Part shown: in pieces, positions 33,076 to 44,980 of the stretch
Layout of the letters: each line of letters starts with the position of its first letter
Position numbering within the stretch: the stretch's first letter is position 1
NCBI GenBank assembly: GCA_038025085.1
Contig: CM076141.1
Span: forward strand, 18,664,001 to 18,728,000
DNA: 64,000 nucleotides
Source: Tetragonia tetragonoides
Taxonomy: Eukaryota; Streptophyta; Magnoliopsida; Caryophyllales; Aizoaceae
Direction: 5' to 3'
Notes under the pieces: generated by a model
What the model was told of the DNA's origin: nothing
The model's database searches: none
What the model saw: the letters and a program-made list of their open reading frames with translations, nothing else
Position numbers and translations under genes: made by a program

Positions 33076-35485
33076 GTCGCAGCTACAGTAGGTGAACGAG
33101 CAACAGATGGTCTGCTCGCCGAATAAACTCTCGCAGCTGACGAATGTCGGGGTCCCACAGAGGACGAAAACCGCGACATCTGCATACAATCAAAACCAAA
33201 ATGTTAAACTAAGCACTCCACTTAGCTAAACAAAAAAACAAAAGTGTACTTACACTAGCAGTCCCAGACCGGGAACTCTTCCCTCTACCCATCATCCGGC
33301 TATATCCCTTCTTCAACAGGTGGATGAGCTTGAAGACTTGAGAAGTCTGCTCCCGGCTCAGCTACAAGAAGGAACAAAAGATAGAGTCAGCATTCGAAAG
33401 CAACACAAAAAAAAAGCAAGAAGGGATAAAAACATACCCCCGTACAACCATCAGGCAAGGGTAAGCCCTCCACGACCTCTCCATCAGCAATGTGTAGAGG
33501 GAGCTCCTCCACTATACGTCCCCCACTCTTACCAAGGTACCTCACCTCATTGCTCGATAAGGTCACACTTGGAGGCTGGTCGCGAGGAACTCTGGAATGG
33601 GACCTCCTGGGACCCTGAGGAGCCAAACGATCCGCCTACAAGACACAAAGTCAGTATATTACACATATGGCTGAAAAGTCACAAATAAAGATCTTACCTC
33701 AAAAGTGAGGTCCAAAATCAAGCGACCCAAGTAATAGGCCAGATACACAGTTGTACGATCCAGGCCAGCAACTTCCTGCTCAACGAACTGCAAGGCCGTA
33801 GCTCTCCGGGTCACGACCCCGAAATCATCTGCGCTCAGACTGCGCAGGTAGAACATGGTCATAGGAAGGTCCTTCGGAACCAAATGACCAACCAAGGAAT
33901 GATAGACCAATCGAGTTAAGCGGTCCCCCAGATACCACTCAAAGCCATATGGCCCCTCAAACACCACCCGCAAGGTGGATACCCTAAAGGACTCGGTGGT
34001 AATGTGGGCCGGAACCCCAAGAATACCGTCAAAGGCAGTCCACGACACCTGCATATTACAAAGTTCATTCACATCAAATGAACCAAAAAAAACATATATA
34101 CGCAATTAAGTTGAAGACACCGTACCTCAGACGCAGCATGACTCTTAAAGGTAGTCCGAAAGTGCTCCAAAGAGGCAAACGGGTGGTTATCCCTACCGAC
34201 CCACCGTGAACCTAGTGGGAACATGCTCACACCAGGACGGTGAGGACCAAAAGCTGGAAAATATCAAACACCACAGCTACCACCATACAAGCAAGAACAG
34301 TCAGATACAGCTCCCCTACAAAGTCCGCATATGCAAAGAAAAAAAATATGCCTACCTCCAGTATCCTCCACGGGCCAGAGATAGACACCCTCCGACTCGT
34401 CGACTTAGGCCTGCAAGCCTGACGACACCACCTCACCAAAGAAGCAAACGCAGGATCACCAAAGCTGTACTCATGTACTTTAGAAAGGTCGTCTAAACAT
34501 GTCAAGAAGCCGACCTGACACACACTCTTCTTCTGGGCAAAGATGGTCGCCCCCAACAGATAAGCCTAGAAAATGCGAGCCCGCTGCTCCTCAGTGAGCC
34601 CCTACTCCGCTAAGGCTCCCCATAATCTCGGCAAGGAAACTCGGTCACCCCTTAAATAGACAGATACAGGCCCGTATAGCTCAAGCAACCTATCAGCCTG
34701 CATGTGATAACTCGCGTCATACTGTATACAAAGCCCTCTGAAGAACAAGCCTGTCAATGCAGCGAACTGGTAGGGAGTGGGAAACATCTCCCCCACAGGT
34801 GTGTGGAAAGTGTTCGTGGTATCCCAAAACCTCTCCAATAACCCCCGGAAAACTATCCTAGTATCCCCAGAATGACAAGGAGGGATAACCGATAGAAAGT
34901 GCTCAAAGCCCGAAGCCTGGACTATCCCCCTGGCCCCCACAGTAAATGTGTCCAACATCATGGCCCAGTGAGAAGTGGACCCATGAGCCTGCAGCAGAAC
35001 ACCAACACGCTAGCCAACAAATAAAATTTTTCTCAACACCCCATATACTACAAATACAGCCAATTCCACACAAATTATATACAGCTGACCACCAATCCAG
35101 TACAAATCCCAATTTGTTCGTGTGCCGAAGCACTACCAGTTCAAATTTTTCAGTACGAAAAAAATATATATATACTGAACAGAACCAAAAAAGAGAGTCG
35201 GAAACATACCAACTGAGGGTTAGACAGATGACTGTACCTGTCCAGTAGCAGAACACTACGATCCCAAACCTCATCCGGGCGCCAGTCCACACGCATAAAC
35301 GAGTCCTGATACAAATTCGCTCCATCTGCATGCCGAGGGAGAGGTGTCCTAGAAGATGGAAGCCCAGTGCGAAAGAGGTCCCGGTTCTCCTCCTCATCAC
35401 CCATGGGACGCTTATAGAAGAAGGTGTCTTTGGGAGCCATAGAAGAAGAATGGAAGTTTTCTCTCTCTACAGGTGAAAATTTCAA

Positions 35486-36049
35486 GTTTCAGATTCGCAA
35501 GAAACAAGTACCCATTCAACAATGCAACCCGAAGTTCAGCAACTAGGCGAAAAAATAAACAAGTTCAAGACAAAAAACAAGGAAATTGGCCAAGAATCGA
35601 CTTACCTTAAAGAAGTTGAAGCACTCAACATTGGTGAAGAGCTCTCGACAATGCTCGACCGAGAAGATGAAAAATGAAGCAAAGCGTGAAAAAATTTGCG
35701 ACAAAGCATTTTGATCAGCTCAAAGCGAGCGTCGGCCTGGGCCGCTAGCAACCCTGAGTGGCCTGCACGCGCGGGACCCCCTTGCTGTCCCACGACTTCG
35801 TTTCCAGCACAAAAACCGTTATTTCAGCTCATTCGCGGCGAAGCCCAGTACCGAGCACGCGGGAGGAGGTCCATTTGGCCCACCAATTCAAAATTCAACA
35901 TTTGGTCCATCTTACGGTACCAAGTATTATCAGGTAAAACTAACCCAGTTGTTTTGCAGGTCCCAAATACACAAGCCCAAGCATGCCCCAATAATAATAA
36001 TCACTCGGCGTGGTCAAATTATTTTAAGAGAAGCACACTGGATCCTCTG
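35486..36049. promoter_or_regulatory. Upstream region of antisense gene 1 in element C
   Basis: Minus-strand leader exon with donor gtaagt (35600-35605) and acceptor 'cctgtag' near 35474, then a GC-rich patch at about 35725-35790 with 'gggccgctagcaa', echoing the LTR module. No clear TATA box. No plus-strand gene is supported. Confidence 0.45.
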
Positions 36050-36405
36050 GCACTATCCCATTATTGTGAGGACAGTAAGTTTCCTAAATTTTGTGAGGAC
36101 AAGCAGTTTCCTGAATTATTATGAGGACACCCAGTTTCCTAAATTTTGTGAGGACAACCAGTTTCCTGAATTATTATAGGACAACCAGTTTCCTAAATTG
36201 TTAATAGGACAGCCAGCTTCCTGGATTATTAAAGAACAACCAGTTTCCTAAATTGTTAAAGGACAGCCAGTTTCCTAGATTATTATAGGACAACCAATTT
36301 CCAAAATTATTTTTAGGACAGCCAGTTTCCTAGATTATTATAGGACAACCAATTTCCAAAATTATTTTTAGGACAGCCAGTTTCCTAAATTTTTCAACAG
36401 CCAGT
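36050..36405. repeat. About 32-bp tandem repeat in the 3' UTR of element C, about 11 copies
   Basis: Unit 'ggacaaccagtttcctaaat' plus 'tattatag' varies by a few bases per copy, alternating 'ggacaacc'/'ggacagcc' so that a higher-order period of about 64 bp appears to the right. Confidence 0.9.
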
Positions 36406-36520
36406 GTTTATTTTACGGGTCAGTCAACGATCACTTGTGTGGTTATACTGTCCTTTATTTTTTATGTTCCAGTCAATGATTGCTTAAGCTGTTGCATTTA
36501 AACTGTTCATATGTTTTAAC

Positions 36521-36960
36521 CATTTTACAGCCGTCATTTAGATCGCGCTGTCTCGTCGACCTTTTCGTTTCTCTCGTGCAGGGACGGAATATCGGCATTC
36601 GCCAAGTGGTGATTAGTCACTGTTTGCTTAGAATAAAGCATTTATACTATTCACTCTCACCACCATTTTACAGCCATCATTTTGATCGCGCTGTCTCGTC
36701 GACCTTTTCGTTTCTCTCGTGCAGGGACGGAATCTTGGCATCCGCCGAGTGGTGCTTAGTCACTATTTGCTTAGAATAAAGCATTTATACTATTCACTCT
36801 CACCAGTGTTATTCCCCATTTACAGCCGTTATTTTAATCGCGATGTCCCATCAAATTCTTCGTTTCTCGTGCAAGGACGGAATCTCTGCATCCGTCGAAC
36901 AGTGTTTAGTTTTTGTTTGCTGAAGCACTCTACGTTGATCATTCTCAAAGTATTACTAAC
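36521..36960. repeat. 143-152 bp tandem repeat in the 3' UTR of element C, 3 copies
   Basis: Copies begin 'ttacagcc' at about 36525, 36668 and 36820 and contain 'gtgcagggacggaat' and 'tttgcttagaataaagca'. The third is degenerate and is followed by a more decayed half copy. Confidence 0.85.
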
Positions 36961-37212
36961 CTTTTCATGTACTCTGAAAAAAGGTCCCCTGCAGATATTT
37001 AGACCATCCCGAGCGGTGTTTGTCCTGCTAACAATAACCTTTATTTTTCTTGTTTTCACAGAGATGAAATCTTAGCACGCTACGAGCATGTCCCGACTCA
37101 GGTTTGCCTTCATATGCATACCTATTGTACACTCTCACACACCATGTGCACATCATCATCCTGCATGTCGCCTTCGGAATACTTTGATCTTCACTTTTAC
37201 TCAAACTCAATC

Positions 37213-37226
37213 AAAGTGGGGGCTTC
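37213..37226 (+). promoter_or_regulatory. Polypurine tract of element C
   Basis: AAAGTGGGGGCTTC directly before TGTAGACGCC of the 3' LTR. Confidence 0.8.
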
Positions 37227-40200
37227 TGTAGACGCCAAAAAGCGGCTTCAGATTTCTGCGCAGAACCCATGAAAGGAGTAATTTTTAAACTTGAATGCTA
37301 CTTTTGCTTTAATAGGTAAAATAAGATCTCAGGGTTTTCCTCGATCACTCCTTCATTCCGACCCCATTCAAAAGCCCCGTTTAAGAGCTTTTCAACGACA
37401 CCTCTCGTGTCTTTTTCCGACTCCCCTTTGCCAAGTTGCGAACAAGGGGTAAAACTGTCTTTTACCACAGAAGGGTAAAACGGTCTTTTCACATTTTTGG
37501 AATACAAAAATTCCTCCTATAATAGCCAGCGCCATTAGCGGCTGTAGCCAGCGCCGCTAGCGGCCCTCGCTAGGGCCGCCAGCTGCTCTGCATGAAATTC
37601 CAGGGCCGCTAGCGGTGCTCGCTGGGTCTCCAGGCCCGACTTTTTCTAAGCCCAAATCCGAATTTCGGCCTCCCTTCACCCGTCCAACCCTACTTTCTTC
37701 GCCTATAAATACGACCCTCCTCCTTTAGTTCAAAACACACAGTCTACAGTTGTAACACCCCAAATTTTCTACTAAAATCAATAAATAAAAATAAACAAAC
37801 TCGAGCCAAAAATCCGGCAGAGTTCCTTTTTGTAAATAAACTACCCAGCCTAATAAGGCTTACAAAAACCTGCTTAACAAAAATATAAAACAAAATCCAA
37901 CAACCTAGAGGAAGACTCTAATAACATCCGGGGCGCTACCGCCACACTCACTCATACGAATGAGTGTAAGGCTCTTCAACTGAAAACTAATAATAACAAT
38001 AATCTCAATATTAGTCTAGGTGGTCTATTTAATTACAACTTAATTATCTTAATAAAAGAACAAACTACTATTTCATTGTATACGTCTATCTGAAACCTTC
38101 CTCACTGGCATCTGTATATACATAAACTTCAATCTGCAAAAAGGTGATAATTTGCAACGTCAGCAATGCTGGTAACTCACATCTAGTACGTAAAGCTCAT
38201 TATGAATTCAAATCAAGTCTAAACGTATAAAACATGCTTCAGTTCATATATACACTTTAATCTACTTATTTTGCGTCTATAAATGCCATAGTATTTACAC
38301 TGAAGATACATCATCAATCCTACACAAAACATAAGCAAGTATCAATCTTTAGATAACCTCTATAACTCTGGTTATCTCACTAGTTTAACAAGGCTTTTAT
38401 TATTAATCTTGCTTGACTGAGCTGGGCATAAGGGAGAGGTTCCTAGGGCCGCCGCAGCTCGGGGGCGTTTAAACCCTTGACCACAACTGGGGGGTCAAGC
38501 CACAACTGGGGGGTCAAGCCACAACTGAGGGCCAAATGTGCTACACCTGCTGACCACAACTGGGGGTCATAGCCACAACTAGGTCACAACTGGGGACCGC
38601 AACTAAGCTCTGGGGACGTCTCCCATATAACACATCTGGAGTACCCGTAGGTTCCTACTACCCAGAGCCATCTTCCACTTTACATTATTAGTAGCTTAAG
38701 TAGCTTTTCATTTCTTTTGTATCTTATGATATTAGCACAACACATCACATAACTACTCACATATTCACTAGCTAGTTTATAGTAACAACCATATCAGCAT
38801 TCTTTCTTCTTTTCACATCTGATTTGGTATCTTAAAGCCTCTGCATTTCTTTTCTTTCCTATGACATGTTCACATCACATCATATACTTAGCTTCTATCT
38901 TTATTCTCAAGCTTGTACGACAAGAGCATTTGGTTTCACAAATTAACTAACCAAAAGCCCAATTCTTCTCTGCTATTTAGCCCACATATCTAGTACTGAC
39001 CAAATGCGAATTCTAACAAAACACTACTACTGTGCATATAACAAGCTCCCCAAATTCATATAAAATATATTTTACTACTGCACATATCATAAATTTCCCC
39101 CAATTATCAAAGATAATTTAATTAACACAACTACAGATAATTAGGCTCAAAACGAATGTAAAATGAACCCTACGTAGTAGATGTAGTTACCTTAGGGTCC
39201 TTCGGTAAGGTTGAGCTTCTAGTTCGTGGTACCCACTGGCTACTACTTCAATATCTACAAGTTTACAAATAACAGACAGTAATTTGAGTTCTAGGTTTTC
39301 TATTTCAATAAATTAAATTGAACTAAATTAAGGATAGGGTCTAATTGAATACCTAACCAATTAAATTGGGGGAAGAGTAGTGCGTCGATGGTGTCTGATT
39401 CTGGGTGACAAGAGTCGTGACTCACGTGTAGCGGCTACCGGGCTCTAGTACGGCAACCGTTGCTGCTGGTTGCCACGAGAAAGAGGACACGGGGAAGCTG
39501 CGTTGGTGGCTGGAAGCCACGTAAGCTGGCGGGGAGGCTTGCGGACAGATGGTGGTGGTGTCAACTGAAGATGGTGAGTGATGGTGATGCGTGAATTTTG
39601 CTGGTGTGGGTTTTTGTTTTGTTTTTGTACCCATTTCCTTTTACAAGCAAAATGAACCAGGAGAGTTTAAAAGGGAGGAAGGGGGAGTCGGTTAGCATGG
39701 GTGGGGTTTCCTTAATTTGGTGGGTTTTACACTTGGATGGGTTTTCTCTTTCTAGGAAAATCTATTTATGGGTTATAGGAGAAAATAAAACAAACTGATA
39801 GAGAACGGGAGAAAGAGGCGGTGGAACTCAAGCATTTATCAACACCTTTTCTTTTTTTTTTCCACCAAACCCATAGCTAATTAAAAGTTGATAAAACATT
39901 AACAACTAATAAACATATTATAAGATAACTAAATATAATAAGTCAAGTTATGGAAATGACAAAATATACGGGATATTATAACAGTTGACAACCTCCATTC
40001 TCGGTTGAGTACTCCCGAGCTTCCCCTCTTTCTTCTAAATTCGTTGCTTGAGATCTTGTATTTACTATCTTTGCTAAATAGCCTATAGTTTAGGTACTAA
40101 CTCCTGAGGGCTCAAATTAAATTAATTGCTTAATTGTTTATGTTCTAGTAGTCACAATGTAGATATCATGCTAATAATGTCTTTTATTGCTTACTAAATA

Positions 40201-40730
40201 TTGTCTTTCAAAGCATGTCTTGTCGTTGTAATGCTCAACTTGCCAATCAAATTGCATGTCTAAATAAGGGTCAATAATAAATGTTGTGATACTTGTGATG
40301 AACCAATTAATAGTCTAAGTCTAGGTTGTTAATCCGGTTTGTGTGGGAATCATGTCTTTAAATTATTAAGCAAACTTGAGTTAGTAGAGGCCGTCATAAA
40401 ACGGGCGAGTTGGGTGCCTAACACCTTCCCACCTCGTACCTTCGCCCCCGAACCCTTTATTCTTGGGTACTCATATGTTCTATATGAGTGAGAGTCTTTC
40501 TAACAACATGATCAGTTCACTTATCGAGCTATTGGGTTGTCCCTTCAGATTGTCTATTCGATGAAACGCCGATAGCAGATTTGTGACCTATTTCATGATT
40601 TTTATTCAATCCAAGTCTTTACAAAAGCTATTCTAACTCGATGGTCCCTTAAACTTATCTAAACCCCCAACTTACAAATTTTCTATAAGGACACACTCTG
40701 TGGAGCGATGGAAAATCCCGGGTCCTTACA
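37227..40730 (+). repeat. 3' LTR of element C, split by solo LTR D
   Basis: TGTAGACGCC at 37227 to GGTCCTTACA at 40730; pieces 37227-37750 and 39986-40730 match the 5' LTR. It contains the GC-rich CGCTAGCGG module (37525-37620) and TATA box near 37702. Directly followed by the TSD CCTCT. Confidence 0.9.
37751..39980 (-). mobile_element. Solo LTR D (Ty3/gypsy, TGT..ACA type) nested in C's 3' LTR
   Basis: On the minus strand it reads TATAATATCCCG...GGGGTGTTACA, 2230 bp, with TSD ACAGT at 37746-37750 and 39981-39985. The first bases probably were TGTAATATCCC (one G-to-A change). Ends resemble solo LTR B, so both come from related chromovirus-like families. It includes a short 'ccacaactggggggtcaag' repeat at about 38480-38600. 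An ORF at 39422-39634 is unsupported. Confidence 0.85.
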
Positions 40731-40735
40731 CCTCT

Positions 40736-41213
40736 CAAGGAGGACCAATCCACTAAAGATTGGGCTAATGACATGGCACCCAATGACTTTGGGCTACTAT
40801 TTGGTGAAGAACATCGCCAATACGATGAGGCAATGAGCAAACTTCCCCTTACTGTGCTTTTTAATGAAGGTTTCGAACCGTCCAAGCTGATTGCCCCAAT
40901 CGAGCCCGACGGCGCCACCTGGAACCACGAGACGAAGTGGGGTCCAGTCGAGGGAGTCATGTACAAGTTCACGATCCGCAATGGTCCTTCAGAAAGGCCC
41001 AATTCTGATTCTGAGTCTGGTTCTGAGTCCGAGTCTGATTCTGAGTCTGTTATCCTAAAAGTGTCGGGTAGTCCACCCTAGTCCATTCTTGTTGCTGCTA
41101 AGGTCGTTAGTGATGACCTCATTGATGTACTGTCCGCTTCTATTAATGTAATGAGTGCCGATTTTGCTTAGTCAGATTGCCTTGTTGCTAATAATTCAAA
41201 AGACATAACAGAA
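40736..41213 (+). pseudogene. Protease-RT linker of element A, downstream half
   Basis: Resumes element A's frame right after the TSD. It includes a 102-codon open part with a Ser/Glu/Asp repeat ('DSESGSESESDSESV') ending at a stop near 41079, then further stops before RT. Such acidic linkers are common between protease and RT in Tat elements; no enzymatic role is seen. Confidence 0.7.
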
Positions 41214-42650
41214 TTGCCAAAAGAAGTCATTAAAGCACTAATTGAACATGAACAAAATACTTCAATAGTCGAAGAAACAGAGACAATAAATATTGCAACT
41301 AATTATGAGCTGCGCCATGTGCAAATTGGCTTGTCTTTAACTTCTAATGAACGCGAACAATTCTTAACACTCTTAAAGAATTATACAGATGTTTTCGCCT
41401 GGTCCTACAAGGACATGCCCGGTATAGACCGCAACATTGCCCAACATACTATCCCGCTAAAACACGACTGCAAACTAGTTAAGCAAAAGCTAAGAACAAT
41501 GAAACCGGAATGGGCTCATAAGATCAAATAAGAGGTCCAAAAACAGCTCGACGCAGGCTTCATAAGAGTGGCCAATTACCCCGATTGGGTAGCCAACATC
41601 GTTCCAGTTCCAAAAAAGGATGGACGGATACGAATGTGCGTGGATTTTAGGGACTTAAACAAAGCAAGCCCCAAAGATGACTTTCCACTACCCCACATAG
41701 ATGTTCTAGTAGATAATACAGCAGGACACGCCCTCCTATCATTCATGGATGGGTACGCAGGATAAGTCCTAATGGCCAAAGAGGATGAGGAAAAAACCAC
41801 GTTCATCACACAATGGGGCACTTATTGCTACACCGTAATGCCATTCGGACTTAAGAATGCAGGGGCCACGTACCAAAGAACTGCGACTACCCTTCTCCAC
41901 GATATGATGCACCAAGAGGCTGAAGTTTACGTAGACGACATGATCATAAAGTCCAAAGAAAGAGAAGGGCATGCACCCTCACTTCAAAAGTTTTTCGATA
42001 GGCTTAGGAAGTACAACATGAGGCTCAATCCCAAAAAGTGCGCATTCAGAGTCACATCCGGCAAACTTTTAGGATTTGTCATAAGCACCAGAGGGATCGA
42101 GATTGATCCATCCAAGATCAAGGCCATAATAGACATGCCCCCTCCGAAAACAGAAAAAGAAATCAAGGGTTTCCTAGGAAGAATCCAATACATTAGTCGA
42201 TTCATTTCCAAATTGACTATCACATGCGAGCCTATATTCGAAAAGCTCAAGAAAGAGATAAGAACAGAATGGGACGAACAATGCCAAAAAGCTTTTGACA
42301 AAATTAAGGCCTATCTATCCGAACCACCTGTACAAGTACTGCCCACTCCAGGCATGCCTCTAATTCTCTACCTTACCATCATAGAAACGTCAATGGGGGC
42401 CATGCTAGCCCAAGAAATAAACAAGGAAGAGAAAGCCATCTACTATGTGAGCAAGAAGTTTCTAGAATATGAAACTCGTTATTCTCCTCTAGAAAAGACA
42501 TGTTTAGCCTTGGTCACCACGACCAAGAAACTACAATGTCACATGCTCCAACACACGATCCACATAAGATCGAGAGAGAATCCTCTGAAGTACATATTCG
42601 AAAAGCCCATCCTGAATGGTAGAATAGCAAGATGGACTCAGATTTGAACA
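41214..42650 (+). pseudogene. Reverse transcriptase and RNase H of element A (broken)
   Basis: RT domain with 'VKQKLRTMKPEWAHKI', 'GFIRVANYPDWVANIVPVPK', 'MCVDFRDLNKASPKDDFPLP', 'MPFGLKNAGATYQR' and the catalytic YVDD at 41928-41939. The connection and first RNase H follow ('TSMGAMLAQEI', 'KAIYYVSKKFLEYETRYS', 'EKTCLALV'). Defects: TAA at 41529, a short deletion plus TAA at about 41763 in the 'DGYAG' strand, and a frameshift near 42640. RT would copy element RNA into DNA; this copy cannot. Confidence 0.9.
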
Positions 42651-42699
42651 CCAAAAAGCAATCAAAGGACATGCTATCTCAGAGTACCTACCTGATCAA

Positions 42700-43400
42700 G
42701 CTATAAACGAGCCCGATCGCAAAGAAGAATATCACTTTCCACACTAAGGGGTTATGACCCTAGACACCGGGACCTGGCAGCTATACTTCGATGGAGCATC
42801 TAACCAAACGGGCTTTGGGTTAGGAGTGCTAATAGTATCTCCTGACGGTGCACATACACCTATTTCAGTCAAATTGGACCACGAGGTCACCAACAATGGC
42901 GCGGAGTATGAAGCTTGCATAATAGGATTGCAATCCGCCATAAGCCTTTGCATTAAAACACTTCGAGTCTATGGTGACTCATCTCTCATAATCAACCAAA
43001 TTTCCAAGGTGTGGAAAGTCAAAAGCGAATCCTTGGCACTCTACCAAGAATACTTAGACAAAATCGTGGTGTACTTCAACCGAATACATTTTACATATCT
43101 TCCACGAGAAGATAACCAATTTGCAGATGCTTTGGCTAAATTGGCAAGCATAATCAACATACATGATTCCATTCGAATGATGCCCATTTGCGTACAAAGA
43201 AGGTCCGAACCTTCATATTGCGATGCTTTGGAGGTATTCCATGATGAAGAAGATGAATGGTACACTGATATAAATAACCTACTCGTCCATCAAATTTACC
43301 CTCCTGATTCTAGCCCTAAAGCCCAAAAGGCACTTAGAAGGCTCGCAGCCCAATTCATTGAGGTACAAGGTCAAATATATAAGAAAACCCCAAAACGGGA
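42700..43400 (+). pseudogene. Second, archaeal-type RNase H of element A
   Basis: The frame 42754-43404 carries a complete second RNase H: acidic residues in 'YFDGASN', 'NNGAEYEACIIGL', 'VYGDSSLIINQ' and 'QFADALAKLAS'. An extra RNase H after the usual one is diagnostic for Tat-lineage gypsy elements. A TAA just upstream (about 42744) and the frameshift before it separate it from RT. The tail after about 43180 is the linker to integrase shared with element C. Confidence 0.85.
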
Positions 43401-44520
43401 TTAATCTCTTATGCTTAAGCACCAAAATGGCCCATAAAGTCTTGAGAGACGTACATGGAGGAGTTTGTGGACCGCACATGAACGGCATGATGTTATCTAG
43501 GAAGATAATTAGGCTCGGCTATTATTGGATCACAATGGAAAAACACTGTTGTGAATTCGTCAAAAGATGCGCACAGTGTCAGACACACGCAAATCTACAA
43601 CACATGCCGCCAAGCCCACTATATACTTTCACCTCCCCTTGGCCTTTCTCGACTTGGGGGATAGATATCATTGGCAAAATAACCCCAACAGGTAAAGGGG
43701 GCCATGAATACATTCTAGTTGCAATTGATTACTTCACTAAATAGGTTGAGGCACAATCTTATGCAAAGCTCAAAGTAAAGCATGTGGTCAAGTTCATCAA
43801 GAACAATATAATAGCTAGATATGGGGTTCCCCAAGAGATCATTAGCGATAATGGGTCACATTTTATGAAGGAAGTAATTGAGCTCCTAGCCCAGTTCAAG
43901 ATCCAACATCGGAAGTCATCACCCTGCAGGCCGCAAACAAACGGTGCAGTAGAGGCAGCTAACAAAAATATTAAGAAAATCATCGAAAGGATGTCCGAAA
44001 ATTATTACGATTGGCCCGACAAGTTTCCATTCGCACTTTGGGGCTATAGGACTTCTATCCGCGCATCGACAGGAGCAACACCATACTCCCTAGTTTATGG
44101 AATGGAAGTCGTATTACCAATCGGGTTAGAGGTCCCATCTCTAAGGATCGTTTTAGAAAGCCAAATTCTGGAAGTGGACTGGGTCCAAGCCCACTACGAC
44201 CAATTAGTCTTACTAGATGAAAAAAGGTTGCAAGCTTTACACAATGTGAGAGTCTATCAAAAGTGGTTAACAAAGCACTTCAACCAAAGACTTAAAATGA
44301 GAGACCTGAAAGTTGGAGATTTAGTACTCAAAGAAGTAAGGGCCAATGTCATTGACCCTTGAGGCAAGTTTAGGCCCAATTGGTCCGGTCCTTTTCTTAT
44401 TGCAAAAATCCTAACCGGTAGAGCTACAAGATTGGCAGACTTAGACGAGATTGAGTTTAGTCAATGGAAAAACATGAATCAACTAAAAGGAAATTCTATG
44501 CCTAGGCAAGGCATCTAATA
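43401..44520 (+). pseudogene. Integrase of element A (broken)
   Basis: Zinc domain 'HKVLRDVHGGVCGPHMNG' with CAQC is complete. The core has the acidic triad in GIDIIG, ISDNGSHF and NGAVEAA. A Trp codon turned to TAG at 43742 ('FTK*VEA') and an Arg codon turned to TGA at 44360 ('IDP*GKF') break it. The C-terminal part ('FRPNWSGPFLIAKILTGRA') runs to TAA at about 44518. About 78 percent similar by eye to the C integrase, so A and C are different Tat families. Confidence 0.85.
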
Positions 44521-44980
44521 TAGCACTTTCTAAAGGCCCACACAAGGCCCGAAAAAAAAAAAAAAAAAAAAAGGGATTCAATGTTAAAAAAAACGCACGG
44601 ACAAGAACTACGAGCGGCCTGATTCCCCTAAAAGGATACGTAGGATAACCCAGTTACAATTGGGCCCGGCCCCTTCATTACTTTCGCGTTCAAAAGTTGT
44701 TAAAATAAACAATAACAATAAAATAAATAAAGTTGCAATATTAAATAAAATCGAGCATGTCTCCATAAGTAATAAAGTCCATTACAAATTACTTGGCAAT
44801 TCTAAAAAAAATAATAATAATATTTTAAATCTAAGTCTAAAAGGGGCAAACACCACCCTTATTGAATTTAAAGCAACATAAAAAGGCAAGCCTAAGCTAG
44901 ACATGCTCCAAAAAAAGTATTTTTATTAGTGGACTACTCCGTAGCTTCGGTAGTAGGGCTCGCGTCTTCCATGGCCTCAT
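44521..44980. other. Spacer between integrase and antisense gene in element A
   Basis: A-runs (44552-44572) and the 'ggatacgtagg' word shared with element C; no gene supported. Confidence 0.5.

Larger units (their letters stand above)
29379..35485 (-). pseudogene. Antisense gene 1 of element C, plant mobile domain (PMD) protein, split by element F
   Basis: A multi-exon gene opposite to the element. A leader exon ends at a gtaagt donor near 35605; ATG at 35440; exon 1 ends at 35210 (donor GTATGT). Exon 2 starts at 34988 after 'ctgcag' and encodes the PMD core: 'FHTPVGEMFPTPYQFAALTG', then 'AYLLGATIFAQKKSVCQVGF', 'VHEYSFGDPAFASLV'. Two TAG codons interrupt it. Further exons follow to about 33081 ('GPYGFEWYLGDRLTRLVYH' near 33940) and, beyond element F, the last exon 29379-29801 is low-complexity Ser/Pro/Gly/Asn-rich with an acidic end. 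PMD proteins occur in plant transposons and in host genes of the MAIL1/MAIN type. Exon phases after exon 2 were not all resolved. Confidence 0.75.
17356..40730 (+). mobile_element. Ty3/gypsy Tat-lineage retrotransposon C, internally deleted, nested in A
   Basis: LTRs at 17356-18675 and 37227-40730 (the latter split by solo LTR D), PBS at 18677, PPT at 37213, and TSD CCTCT at 17351-17355 and 40731-40735. It holds gag pieces, an integrase, two antisense genes and 3' tandem repeats, but no protease, RT or RNase H: after the last gag zinc-knuckle segment (about 25590) the next coding sequence is the linker before integrase (25963). It would have needed a relative such as A to copy it. It was later hit by E-, F and D. 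Hand-counted LTR divergence is about 6 percent. Confidence 0.9.
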
